From contig NZ_JAAFGZ010000016.1 of NCBI RefSeq assembly GCF_010365105.1, positions 1-64,000 on the forward strand: a stretch of 64,000 nucleotides of DNA, in the 5' to 3' direction. Shown here in pieces: positions 27,727-36,220 of this stretch. The position numbers were made by a program, and so were the translations under genes. Position 1 is the first letter of the stretch. Every line of letters starts with the position of its first letter. The stretch is from Polaromonas sp. Lineage in GTDB: Bacteria; Pseudomonadota; Gammaproteobacteria; Burkholderiales; Burkholderiaceae_C. The notes below the pieces were generated by a model. The model saw only the letters and a program-made list of their open reading frames with translations. It was not told the origin of the DNA and did no database searches.

Positions 27727-29706
27727 TCAAGCCGTCATCAGCGCCGCCACCCGCGCACGCAATACCTCGGGCTGGACCTCGGCACTCGCCATGGCGGCGC
27801 CAGCGTTCAGCCCCACGCGGTTGAACATGCCGCGCCGGAATGGCCGCGCCATGGCCACGCGCTGGCCGTTGACCAGCTCGGCCCGGCTGAAGAACGAGCC
27901 CCACAGATTCGTCAGCGCCATCGGAATCACCGGCACCTGCAGGCCGTCGCGCTCGGCGTTTTCAAGGATTTTCATGACGCCGCCCTTGAAGGGCTGGAGT
28001 TCGCCGTCCTGGGTGATGCCGCCTTCAGGAAAAATCGCCAGCAGGTCGCCTTCACGCAACACTTTCGCCGCCGCTTCAAACGCTGCCTCATAGGCCGCCG
28101 GGTCTTCGGCGCGCGGTGCCACCGGAATCGCCCTGGCGAGACGGAACAGCCAGCCCAGCACCGGCATCTTGAAAATCCGGTGGTCCATCAGGAAGTAGAT
28201 CGGCCGCGAACTCGCCGCCATCAACAGCACCGGGTCGATGAAGCTGACATGGTTGCAGGTCAGCACCGCCGCGCCCTGCGCCGGAATGTTCTGGTCGCCC
28301 GTGACCTTGAAGCGGTAAATGCAGCGCGAGGCCATCAATGCGATGAAGCGCAGCAGATATTCGGGCACCAGCATGAAGATGTAGAACGCCACCACGGCAT
28401 TGGCGAGGCCCGTGAACAAAAAGATCTGCGGAATGCTGAAATTTGCCTTGAGCAGCGCGCCGGCCAGTATGGCGCTGACGATCATGAACAGCGCATTCAG
28501 AATGTTGTTGGCGGCGATGATGCGGGCGCGGTGTGTCGGCTGGCTGCGCAGCTGGATCAGCGCGTACATCGGCACGCTGTACAGGCCGGCAAACAGGCTG
28601 AGCAGCGCCAGGTCAACCATGACGCGCCAGTGCGCCGGCTGGCCCATGAAACTGCCCACGCCCATCAGGCTTGAGGCCGGCAGGCCGCGCGAAGCGAAAT
28701 AAAGATCGACCGCAAACACGCTCATGCCAATCGCGCCGAGCGGCACCAGGCCGATCTCGACATGGCGGCGGCTCAGCACCTCGCACAGCAGCGAGCCGGT
28801 GGCAATGCCGATGGAAAACACCACCAGCAGCAGCGACGCGACATGCTCGTCGCCGTGCAGCACTTCCTTGGCAAAGCTGGGGAACTGGCTCAAAAACACC
28901 GCGCCGAAAAACCACATCCAGCTGATTCCCAGCATCGAGCGGAACACCACCAGATTAGTCTTGGCCAGCTTGAGGTTGCGCCAGGTCTCGCTGACCGGAT
29001 TCCAGTTGATCTTCAAGCCCGGATCGGTCGCCGGCGCCTTCGGAATGAACTGCGCCACCGCCCGCCCCACGAGCGCCAGCGCCACGCACGACACGGCGAC
29101 ATAGTGCGGCCCGACGCTAGGGACCGCCACCATCAGCCCGCCGACGATATTGCCCAGCAAGATCGCCACGAACGTGCCCATCTCGACCATGCCGTTGCCG
29201 CCGGTCAGCTCGCGCTCGGCCAAGGCCTGCGGCAGGTAGGCAAACTTGACCGGGCCGAACAATGTCGAATGCAGGCCCATCAAGAACGTGCAGCCCAGCA
29301 GCACCGGCACCTGGACATTGATGTTGCCACTCATGAAGCCCACGGCGGCAATCCCCATGATGACGACTTCAAGGTTCTTGACGAAACGGATGATGCCGGT
29401 TTTCTCGAACTTGTCGGTGAGTTGCCCGCTGGTCGCCGAGAACAGCAAAAACGGCAGGATGAACAGCGCGCCAATCGCCAGCCCGGCCAGCGCCGGCGGC
29501 AGCCAGCCGACGCTGAGCTGGTAGGTCACCATCACGGTGAAGGCGAACTTGAACAGGTTGTCGTTGGCCGCACCCGAGAACTGCGTCCAGAAGAACGGCG
29601 CAAAGCGGCGCTGCCCGAGCAGGGCGAACTGGTTCGGGTGCGCATCGGCCAAGGGGGTCGCCAGGGCGGCCGGGGCGGCCTGCGGTGTGGACAGTTCAAC
29701 GCTCAT
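27727..29706 (-). CDS. Fused MFS transporter and PlsC-type acyltransferase
   Basis: A 659-aa two-domain protein. Residues ~30-430 are a 12-helix MFS permease resembling LplT, the lysophospholipid flippase (ANDNLFKFAF, QLTDKFEK, TLFGPVKFAYLPQ). Residues ~450-659 form a glycerol-phosphate acyltransferase with the catalytic NHVSFID motif (NHX4D), the FPEGG motif and PVIPMAL. Together they would bring lysophospholipids in and re-acylate them, as LplT plus Aas do in enterobacteria, but without the acyl-ACP synthetase domain of the longest fusions. The ATG at 29706 has AGGAGT upstream; the frame stays open far beyond it with no family similarity. Confidence 0.88.
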   Translation of the reverse strand: MSVELSTPQAAPAALATPLADAHPNQFALLGQRRFAPFFWTQFSGAANDNLFKFAFTVMVTYQLSVGWLPPALAGLAIGALFILPFLLFSATSGQLTDKFEKTGIIRFVKNLEVVIMGIAAVGFMSGNINVQVPVLLGCTFLMGLHSTLFGPVKFAYLPQALAERELTGGNGMVEMGTFVAILLGNIVGGLMVAVPSVGPHYVAVSCVALALVGRAVAQFIPKAPATDPGLKINWNPVSETWRNLKLAKTNLVVFRSMLGISWMWFFGAVFLSQFPSFAKEVLHGDEHVASLLLVVFSIGIATGSLLCEVLSRRHVEIGLVPLGAIGMSVFAVDLYFASRGLPASSLMGVGSFMGQPAHWRVMVDLALLSLFAGLYSVPMYALIQLRSQPTHRARIIAANNILNALFMIVSAILAGALLKANFSIPQIFLFTGLANAVVAFYIFMLVPEYLLRFIALMASRCIYRFKVTGDQNIPAQGAAVLTCNHVSFIDPVLLMAASSRPIYFLMDHRIFKMPVLGWLFRLARAIPVAPRAEDPAAYEAAFEAAAKVLREGDLLAIFPEGGITQDGELQPFKGGVMKILENAERDGLQVPVIPMALTNLWGSFFSRAELVNGQRVAMARPFRRGMFNRVGLNAGAAMASAEVQPEVLRARVAALMTA

Positions 29707-29927
29707 GCCGGACTCCTGGGATGGTTGATTTTTGGTGCACAGGTAACAAAGCGTATGCCTGCACAGCCCCACGGATTCTGCCCTGATTTTGGGCGGAAAA
29801 AGACCGGGGTCAAAAGCGGTTGGCAGCATGCAAACTCCTTGGATGCGTCGAAAGGGAATGCACAGACTGTGCCGAACAATTGGCCTGCAAAGATGCTCAT
29901 TTCCATACAGTGGCCTGGTTTCAAGCC

Positions 29928-29952
29928 ATGGGTATCGATAATCGATACCCAT
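29928..29952. promoter_or_regulatory. Perfect 25-bp palindrome over the XRE gene start
   Basis: Arms ATGGGTATCGAT (29928-29939) and ATCGATACCCAT (29941-29952) around one central base. The last bases of the right arm are the first two bases of the start codon at 29951. A perfect 12-bp inverted repeat at this place is most simply an operator for the encoded regulator, blocking its own transcription or translation and possibly the divergent gene ending upstream at 29706. Confidence 0.7.
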
Positions 29953-30682
29953 GAGCACCACCGCCGACCTTGTCGCCGTCCTGAAAAAAGAACTCAAGAC
30001 CGCCCGCATGACCTATGCCGACCTGGCTCTGGCCTTGGGCATGGCCGAGTCCAGCGTCAAGCGCATGCTGGCCAAAGGCGACATGCCGCTGTCGCGCATC
30101 GACGCGATTTGCCGCGCCCTGAAGCTGGACTTTGCCGACCTGGCGCGCCAGGTGGCGGACGCGCAGCCGCTGCTGGCCCAGCTGACCGAGGCGCAGGAAA
30201 AAGCCGTGGTAGCCGACAAGAAGCTGCTGCTGGCCGCCATCTGCGTGCTGTCGCAGTGGACGCTGGAGCAGATCACCGGCAGCTACCGGCTGACCGAGGC
30301 CGAATGCATCGGCTACCTGGCGCAGCTCGACCGCATCGGCATCATCGAGCTGAAGCCATTGAACCGCTACCGGCTCAAGCTGGCCAAGACCTTTCGCTGG
30401 CGCCCGCACGGCGCGGTGATGGACTACTTTCGGGACCACGCGCTGCTGGACTATTTTTCCGGCGGCTTCGACGGCCCCGGCGAAGGCCTGCTGCTGGTGC
30501 ATGGCTCGATCAGCCGGGGCCTGGCGTCCTCCTTCATGGAGCGCATGCAGCGCGTGGCGCAGGATTTTGCCCAGCAGCACCAGGCCGACCAGAAGCTGCC
30601 GGAAAAGGACCGCGAAGGCTACACGCTGCTGCTGGCCATGCGCAGGTGGGAATTCGGGGCGTTTGCGGCCTTGCGCCGCTGA
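29951..30682 (+). CDS. XRE-type transcriptional regulator
   Basis: A 243-aa protein with a Cro/C1-type helix-turn-helix at residues ~6-60 (TYADLALALGMAESSVKRML is the recognition part). The remaining ~180 residues contain a second helical, winged-helix-like part (LLAAICVLSQWTLEQITGSYRLTEAE, then LDRIGIIELKPLNRYRL). This architecture is found in many uncharacterised proteobacterial regulators; the ligand is unknown. The start codon lies at the edge of a perfect palindrome and has no Shine-Dalgarno, so the message may be leaderless or nearly so. It is divergent from the MFS-acyltransferase gene, a possible target. Confidence 0.82.
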   Translation: MSTTADLVAVLKKELKTARMTYADLALALGMAESSVKRMLAKGDMPLSRIDAICRALKLDFADLARQVADAQPLLAQLTEAQEKAVVADKKLLLAAICVLSQWTLEQITGSYRLTEAECIGYLAQLDRIGIIELKPLNRYRLKLAKTFRWRPHGAVMDYFRDHALLDYFSGGFDGPGEGLLLVHGSISRGLASSFMERMQRVAQDFAQQHQADQKLPEKDREGYTLLLAMRRWEFGAFAALRR

Positions 30683-30705
30683 CAGCACATGAATGATTGG
30701 AGCGT

Positions 30706-31470
30706 TTAACTCCGCGACTGGAAGGTGCGGGGAAACGTCACCGGTTGCTGGCGATTGACCAGCCGGTAACCCATCGGGGAACGCGGCGCGCCGGTGGCCT
30801 GCGGTCCCACTTCCTCCAGAAAATCCGGTGCGGCCAGGGCACGGGTGCGAAAGGCGCTTTTGTCCACCGGACGGCCCAGCACGATTTCATAAACCCGTTG
30901 CAGTTGCGGCAGCGTGAAAGGTTCGGGCAGCAGGAAGGCTGGCAGCGAGGTGTATTCCACCTTCGAGCGAAGCCGCTTTACCGCAGCCGCAAGGATTTGT
31001 CCGTGGTCAAAGGCCAGGCTGTCATCAGCCAGCGTCACACCGGCGGCATCCACCGGGAACCAGCGCACATCAGCGGCATTGGCGCCTTTGCGCGGCTGCA
31101 GGCTGGCCCATGGCAACAGCGCGAAATACACCTGGGTCACCGACCAGCCACGCGGATCGCGCAGCCGCCCGCCCCAGCTTCCCAGTTGCTCCAGATAGGG
31201 ACTTTCAACCGCCGTTTTCTCGCGCAGTTTGCGCAGCGCGCAGGCACGCAAATCGTCGTCCAGCAACACATCGACAAAACCGCCCGGCAGCGCCCACTGC
31301 CCCGGAAACGGCTCACTGCCCTGGCGCGGGCGCTGCACCAGCAGCACCTGCAAGGCTTCATCGATCAGCGAAAAAACCACCACGTCCACTGTCACCAGCG
31401 GTCGGGCGATGTCCTGCACCAAAGCCGCAGGCGCACTAGGCAGGGCAGGCGATTTTTTGGAGGTGCTCAT
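30706..31470 (-). CDS. nrtR: NrtR-like NUDIX-domain transcriptional regulator
   Basis: A 254-aa protein with an N-terminal NUDIX domain and a C-terminal winged helix (LPEPFTLPQLQRVYEIVLGRPVDKSAFRTR), the layout of NrtR repressors of NAD metabolism, which sense ADP-ribose. The NUDIX box is degenerate: GGFVDVLLDDDLRACALRKLREKT has Lys for the second Glu of the REXXEE pattern and lacks the usual Gly, so hydrolysis is unlikely and ligand sensing likely. The start at 31470 is chosen because the upstream frame would cover the palindromic boxes. It faces the ADP-ribosylglycohydrolase gene across 87 bp. Confidence 0.85.
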   Translation of the reverse strand: MSTSKKSPALPSAPAALVQDIARPLVTVDVVVFSLIDEALQVLLVQRPRQGSEPFPGQWALPGGFVDVLLDDDLRACALRKLREKTAVESPYLEQLGSWGGRLRDPRGWSVTQVYFALLPWASLQPRKGANAADVRWFPVDAAGVTLADDSLAFDHGQILAAAVKRLRSKVEYTSLPAFLLPEPFTLPQLQRVYEIVLGRPVDKSAFRTRALAAPDFLEEVGPQATGAPRSPMGYRLVNRQQPVTFPRTFQSRS

Positions 31471-31497
31471 GTAAATTTCTTGTGCTGTCGTTTTAAA

Positions 31498-31512
31498 GTT
31501 GTATATTACAAC
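31498..31512. promoter_or_regulatory. Palindromic box 1 between nrtR and the ADP-ribosylglycohydrolase
   Basis: Perfect inverted repeat GTTGTA-TAT-TACAAC. Its centre is 22 bp from that of box 2, about two helical turns, so two dimers could bind on the same face. Probable operator of the NrtR-like protein. Confidence 0.7.
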
Positions 31513-31517
31513 CTTGA

Positions 31518-31536
31518 AAGTTGTTCTGTACAACTT
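31518..31536. promoter_or_regulatory. Palindromic box 2 between nrtR and the ADP-ribosylglycohydrolase
   Basis: Inverted repeat AAGTTGT - TCTGT - ACAACTT. It shares the AAGTTGT half with box 1 (AAGTTGTA). It ends 21 bp before the ADP-ribosylglycohydrolase start codon. Confidence 0.65.
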
Positions 31537-31557
31537 AAACTCAAAAGGAACCGTACC

Positions 31558-33210
31558 ATGCCCCATTCCACCGTCCTCACCAGTCTCAATCGCCCTTTAC
31601 GCGTGGCGCATGTTTGCGCCGGCACTGCGCTGGGTGCTATCGGCGTGACGCTGTGCCCCGGCAAGTGGCAGAGGACTTCAATCTCCGGCACCTGGCAGCG
31701 CGACCTGGCCACGGACATCGATGCACTGCATCACTGGGGCGCCGCTGCCGTGGTGACACTGATGCCGCAGGACGAGTTGCAGGCAGTGCAGGCCGACGGC
31801 ATGGGCGCCGCCTGCGAAGCGCGCGGCATTGAATGGCATCACCTGCCGATTCAGGATGTCGATGTGCCCGATGCCGCGTTTGAAACCGCATGGCTTTACA
31901 CCGGATTGCGTCTGCGCGAACACCTGCGCGCGGGCCGCAATGTCCTGCTGCACTGCCGTGGCGGCCTGGGGCGCAGCGGCACCATCGCGGCGCGGCTGCT
32001 GGTGGAACTCGGATGGGAGGCACAGGCCGCCATCCGCGCCGTGCGGTCGCAGCGCCCCGGCGCGATCGAGACCCGCGCGCAAGAAGCGCATGTACTTCAA
32101 ACTCAGCCCGTCCCCAGCGACGAAAGCCATGCCGCCCGCGTGCTGGGCTGCATTCTGGGCGGCGCGGTTGGCGATGCCTTTGGCTATGCCATCGAGTTCG
32201 ACTCCTGGGACGCCATCTGCCGCCAGCATGGCCCACGCGGCCTGCGCGAGCCAGTGATGCAACGCGGCCAACTGGTGGTCAGCGACGACACGCAAATGAC
32301 GCTGTTCACGCTCGAAGCCATGGCCGTGACACTGCCGGGTCAGTTACCGCCGCTGTTTAACGAAACCCTGATGCGTCCGTTTCAGGCTGCCTGCCGGCGC
32401 GCCTACCTGCGCTGGGGCATCACGCAGGGCATCCATCCATTGCTCAAGGACGCCGATCAAGTCACCTTGCATCTCAGCCCCGCCATGCGCCACTTGCGCG
32501 CGCCGGGCAACACCTGCCTGTCGGCCGTACGTGCCGGCGCTACCGGCACCGTGATGAGTTCCATCAACCAGTCCAAGGGCTGCGGCGCCGTCATGCGCAC
32601 CGCTCCCATTGGACTGATTGAAGGCACGACGCCGGAACTGGCGATGGCGTTGGGCGATGCAGCCGGTGCGCTGACGCATGGCCACATCGACGGCTGGCTG
32701 CCGGGCGGTGCGTTGAGCGCAATGGTGCGTTTCATTGCCCGGGGTGAAGCGATCCGGCCAGCGGCGCACCACGCACTGCGCCTGCTGGCTGGGCATCCGC
32801 ACCCCGACCAACGGGCCATCAACGCTTCAGGCACCGCCCGGCTCATCACTACGGCGTTGCAACTTCTGGATGACACGCCGGACCGATCAGAAATTTTCAG
32901 GCGCCTGGGCGAAGGCTGGACCGGCGACGAAGCACTGGCCATCGGTGTCTATGCGGCCTGCGCCGCCAGCAGCTTTGAAGACGCCGTTCGCCTGGCCGCC
33001 AACCACGATGGCGACAGCGACTCCACTGCTTCGATTGCCGGGCAACTCTACGGTGCCCGCCACGGCATCATGTCCCTGCCGCATGCCTGGGTTCGACGGC
33101 TCGATGTGCTTCAAGATGCTCTGCAGGTGACACAGCGATTTCTGGAGGCGCAGGCGACGGCACCGCAGATACTCGATCAGTCGACTCAACAATCACGGGA
33201 GCATAAATAG
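31558..33210 (+). CDS. Fused tyrosine/dual-specificity phosphatase and ADP-ribosylglycohydrolase
   Basis: A 550-aa two-domain protein. Residues ~1-180 are a cysteine phosphatase domain with the signature HCRGGLGRSG (CX5R loop) and a preceding MPQDEL/LPIQDVDVP general-acid region. Residues ~195-530 are an ADP-ribosylglycohydrolase of the DraG/ARH fold, with metal-binding motifs GCILGGAVGDAFGYAIEF, VSDDTQMTLFT, SKGCGAVMRTAPIG and HDGDSDSTASIAG. It would remove ADP-ribose from a protein or small molecule and could also dephosphorylate a product such as ADP-ribose-1''-phosphate; the second idea is only inference. AAGGAA precedes the ATG. Expression is probably under the divergent NrtR-like repressor. 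The frame stays open far upstream without meaning. Confidence 0.88.
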   Translation: MPHSTVLTSLNRPLRVAHVCAGTALGAIGVTLCPGKWQRTSISGTWQRDLATDIDALHHWGAAAVVTLMPQDELQAVQADGMGAACEARGIEWHHLPIQDVDVPDAAFETAWLYTGLRLREHLRAGRNVLLHCRGGLGRSGTIAARLLVELGWEAQAAIRAVRSQRPGAIETRAQEAHVLQTQPVPSDESHAARVLGCILGGAVGDAFGYAIEFDSWDAICRQHGPRGLREPVMQRGQLVVSDDTQMTLFTLEAMAVTLPGQLPPLFNETLMRPFQAACRRAYLRWGITQGIHPLLKDADQVTLHLSPAMRHLRAPGNTCLSAVRAGATGTVMSSINQSKGCGAVMRTAPIGLIEGTTPELAMALGDAAGALTHGHIDGWLPGGALSAMVRFIARGEAIRPAAHHALRLLAGHPHPDQRAINASGTARLITTALQLLDDTPDRSEIFRRLGEGWTGDEALAIGVYAACAASSFEDAVRLAANHDGDSDSTASIAGQLYGARHGIMSLPHAWVRRLDVLQDALQVTQRFLEAQATAPQILDQSTQQSREHK

Positions 33211-33212
33211 CA

Positions 33213-33521
33213 TTTTTTACGTTCAACAAAGGGGCTGTCGAGCAGGCCGAATTTCTGCCAGCCAAGGACCGGGCCGGCGCGGGTATTGAAGAAAATGTGT
33301 TTTTTGACTTGCTTTTGCTTCATTTGAGCCAGCTTGACTCGGAGCGCCGGCTGATGATGCTGGCGTATGAGTACACGAACTGGAGCGATGCCAGCCGATG
33401 CATTGACGTGCTGGCCATCGATGAAGACCAGAACCTGGTGGTCGTTGAACTCAAGCGTACGAAAAAACGCAGACCAATTTGCTGGAGGTGTATGGGCTAC
33501 CCCATCCGCCCCAACAAATAG
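33213..33521 (+). pseudogene. Truncated PD-(D/E)XK nuclease-like gene
   Basis: The frame reads FFTFNKGAVEQAEF, then VFFDLLLLHLSQL and a core CIDVLAIDEDQNLVVVELKRT, ending at a stop after 33521. The IDxLxID..LVVIELKRT core is typical of predicted endonuclease-like proteins (DUF91/NucS-like core with D-x-n-E-x-K). There is no proper start codon: the frame runs back into the end of the preceding gene. The sequence past the ELK motif does not fit the family. It is a leftover of a larger gene. Confidence 0.55.
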
Positions 33522-33527
33522 CGGTGA

Positions 33528-34820
33528 CTACTCAGCAGCCGTGAACACCGTCAGCACGCCGGTATAGCCATACAGGTGGTTGCGGGCAATCTCGCCGCCG
33601 GCAAAAAAACCCACCAGCGGCACATCGCCCAGGGCGCGCCGTACGATCTGCAGCTCGGCGCTGGGCGCGCCGAAATGCGGCCCGCCGCGCCCGGAACAGC
33701 TGACGTAGATGGCGCCGGCAATGCGCCGGGCCGGGTGCGGCGCCGACTGGGCCTCGGGCAGGTTCAGGGCTGTCGCCACTTCCAGCGTCAGCTCCTCGGG
33801 CTCCAGTTCTTCGCGGATTTCAGCGCAGATGCGCACCAGGTCGGCGCGCGCGGCCTCGGCATTGCGCTCGCAAAAGGCCAGCTTCATGCCGATGCTGGCC
33901 ACATCGGCAATCGCAATGCCCTTGCGCGTCGGGTCGAGGCCGATCAGGTGGCGCACCATGACCTCGGCGCCGAACTGGCCCGAACGCTGCCGGGCGACAT
34001 CGTTTGGCAAATCCGCGTCATGGCTCAGGCCAACCAGCGTGGTGCGGACCTTGGCCAGCGCCTCGCGCGGCTGCTCCAGTGACACGCCCAGGTCGGCCAG
34101 CAGCACCTCCAGCGCCGGCAGGCCATCAAGCTCGATCACCACATTGGCATCGCAAGCGGTGATTTCGTAGGTGTTTGACACTGGCCAGCAACCCTGGGTG
34201 ACGCGCGACATCAAGCCCATGCCGCCCGACGTATCGCGCGCAAACGCCACGCCGCTCAGGCCGCCACTAAACACGCCGCAGGCAGCGCCCTGCCCTTTGA
34301 GGTTGCCGTGGCCGCTGAGTGCAAACTGCACCGTCCGGCTCCGGCTCGACGCCAGGCCGCCGAACACATAGCCGCTTTCGGTGCGCTCGGCCATCTCGGC
34401 AATCAGTTCGGCCACGTCGGGCGTGGCCGCATCGGCATGGACCAGCGCGGTGTGTGCGGTGAACACGCCGGCATTCGCCGGCGGCAGCGGCGACACGCCG
34501 GAAAACACGCGGTAGTGGTCGTGCGGCAGTTCGCACAGCATCACGGCCAGGGCGGGTTCATCGAAATACTCGACGTTGTTGGACGCGATGCCGACGCCCA
34601 CAGTGCCGCTCCAGTCGGTGATAAAGGGAAGTTCGGCGCTCAGGTGGTCAAGGATTTCCTGGGCCTGGGCCGCGTAGTGGTCGGTGATGTAGAGCAGCGC
34701 CAATGTCGGCGAGGAGGCATAGGCCGGCAGGGACAGGTAGCCGCGCAGCTGCGCCAGCACCAGGGCAGCAGCCATTTCCCATTGGGGATGGGTGGCGTGG
34801 CCGTAGGGGAAGAGTTTCAT
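33528..34820 (-). CDS. FIST sensory domain protein
   Basis: A 430-aa protein consisting of FIST_N and FIST_C domains, a pair found in signal-transduction proteins and thought to bind small ligands such as amino acids. Typical stretches are SGTVGVGIASNNVEYFDEPALAVML in the first half and RIAGAIYVSCSGRGGPHFGAPSAELQIV with LGDVPLVGFFAGGEIARNHLYGYTGVLTVF at the C-terminus. It is stand-alone here, with no fused kinase or GGDEF domain and no such gene next to it. The ribosome binding site is weak. Confidence 0.88.
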   Translation of the reverse strand: MKLFPYGHATHPQWEMAAALVLAQLRGYLSLPAYASSPTLALLYITDHYAAQAQEILDHLSAELPFITDWSGTVGVGIASNNVEYFDEPALAVMLCELPHDHYRVFSGVSPLPPANAGVFTAHTALVHADAATPDVAELIAEMAERTESGYVFGGLASSRSRTVQFALSGHGNLKGQGAACGVFSGGLSGVAFARDTSGGMGLMSRVTQGCWPVSNTYEITACDANVVIELDGLPALEVLLADLGVSLEQPREALAKVRTTLVGLSHDADLPNDVARQRSGQFGAEVMVRHLIGLDPTRKGIAIADVASIGMKLAFCERNAEAARADLVRICAEIREELEPEELTLEVATALNLPEAQSAPHPARRIAGAIYVSCSGRGGPHFGAPSAELQIVRRALGDVPLVGFFAGGEIARNHLYGYTGVLTVFTAAE

Positions 34821-34972
34821 AAAGCAGGAACGCCGTTAACCGTTAAAAGTGGATTCAGGGCTGCAATGTGGCACATCAGGCGCAACCCTGCCGAAAGCCG
34901 GGTTCCCGGTCGGCCTGACGCGTGCAGGCATCAAGTCCGCCAGACCAGGGCCGGCCATCGGTCCGGGACGCT

Positions 34973-35893
34973 TCAGCGCGTCGTCTTGCGCGCCGCGCTG
35001 CCGCCCGTCTTGCGTGCAGGTGATTTCGCCTTCGTCGCGGCCTTGGGCGCCACCTTGGCCGCTGGCGACTTGGCAGCGCCTGTCTTCGAAGCCGTTTTCC
35101 TTGAGGCCGTCACTGATGTGTCTTTTGCGGCGCCAGCCTTGGGCCAGCTGCCGGCCAGGGCCGTGTTCATGGCGGCGCGGGTGCCGCCGGCCATGGTCTT
35201 GGTGGCGGTTTCGGCCATGTTCTTGGCCATGTCGGTGGCGGTCTTGACCGCGTCCTTGGCCATGCCGGCCGCCATGCTCTTGGTCGCATCGATGGCGGTG
35301 GTCTTGGCCACTTCCTTCATCGCCTCGGCGGCAATGGTCTGGAACTGCTGGGTCAGCGCGCCCCACCACTGCATCGGGTCCGCGAGGCCGGTCGCCGGGG
35401 CTGGCGTGTCGCTGGCGCCTGATGATTTTTCGCCGGCTTCAGGGCCGTTGTCAGCCTTGTCCTTGCTGGCCTGAAAGGCTGAAGGGGGAATCTCAAGCCC
35501 GGCAAAGCCCTTGGCCTTGTCGGCCGTGCGCTGCATGCCGCCCGACAGGCTGTCGCTGACCTTGAGCTTGAAGGCATTGGCCACGTCGCCCATGTTGAAG
35601 TTCATGCCCTTGAGCGTGGCCAGCGTCATTTTCTGCACCTCCAGCGCCTGGATCGTGGCCTTGAGCGCTGCCGCGTTCTGGTCGAGCCAGAACTGCACCG
35701 CCTTCAGTTCCTGCACACGCTTGTCCAGTTCCTCAACATTGAGCGTGGGCGCAATCCAGTTTCCGAGGTTGGGCAGCTGCGGTATGGCCTGCGTCGCACT
35801 GCCGGCAGCCTGTTTGGCCAGGTTTTGCAGGAAATCAAAACCTGGCACCAATTTGCCAAAGTCGGGAAAAGACGGGGTGTTTGCATTGCTCAT
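34973..35893 (-). CDS. phaM: PhaM-like polyhydroxybutyrate granule protein
   Basis: A 306-aa protein that fits PhaM of Burkholderiales, which activates PHB synthase and ties PHB granules to the nucleoid. The N-terminal ~110 residues contain the conserved core (GKLVPGFDFLQNLAKQA, then NWIAPTLNVEELDKRVQELKAVQFWLDQNAAALKATIQALEVQKMTL, a helical pairing region). The C-terminal ~60 residues are Lys/Ala/Pro-rich with histone H1-like repeats (KSPAAKVAPKAATKAKSPARK), suited to DNA binding. AGGAGA before the ATG at 35893 fixes the start; the open frame upstream is not supported. No PHB synthase gene lies in the window. Confidence 0.85.
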   Translation of the reverse strand: MSNANTPSFPDFGKLVPGFDFLQNLAKQAAGSATQAIPQLPNLGNWIAPTLNVEELDKRVQELKAVQFWLDQNAAALKATIQALEVQKMTLATLKGMNFNMGDVANAFKLKVSDSLSGGMQRTADKAKGFAGLEIPPSAFQASKDKADNGPEAGEKSSGASDTPAPATGLADPMQWWGALTQQFQTIAAEAMKEVAKTTAIDATKSMAAGMAKDAVKTATDMAKNMAETATKTMAGGTRAAMNTALAGSWPKAGAAKDTSVTASRKTASKTGAAKSPAAKVAPKAATKAKSPARKTGGSAARKTTR

Positions 35894-36220
35894 TGAAGTG
35901 TCTCCTGGCGGGTTTTTGCGGTGTTGCGTCTGTGGGGTCGGGCTCCGGCGGCCCTGTGGGCGCAAGGGGCATGGAAAAACCCCGGCACACGGCCTGATTG
36001 TGCAGTGTGGAGGCATCGCGTCAACCGGTTTTTTCGATGCGTTTGCGTGAAGGGACCCACGGCCAGCCCGGTGGTCGACGCTCCCGCGTATTTGATAGCC
36101 GAAATCGCCTTGTCCGCTGATGCAATCTTCTTCATGCGCTTCTGGTTTGATAGCATCCCAGGCGGTTTTTGGTGCCGCGCCTCGCTTCACGCCGGCCCGC
36201 CGGGCTGCTAAGCTTGGACC
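35894..36220. other. Divergent intergenic region between phaM and a VOC gene
   Basis: About 330 bp with no gene recognised. Two ATAGC half sites occur at 36095-36099 and 36150-36154; the second is preceded at the right distance by GCTTC, a decayed left arm. Promoters for the two divergent genes must be here but none stands out. Confidence 0.55.

Noticed and set aside
28762-30696. 644-codon plus-strand frame opposite the MFS-acyltransferase gene, running into the XRE gene
   Set aside because: Shadow in His/Gln/Arg-rich antisense translation; both real genes explain the DNA.
30697-31557. Upstream extension of the ADP-ribosylglycohydrolase frame
   Set aside because: It covers the nrtR gene on the other strand and the palindromic boxes; the conserved domain and AAGGAA site support the ATG at 31558.
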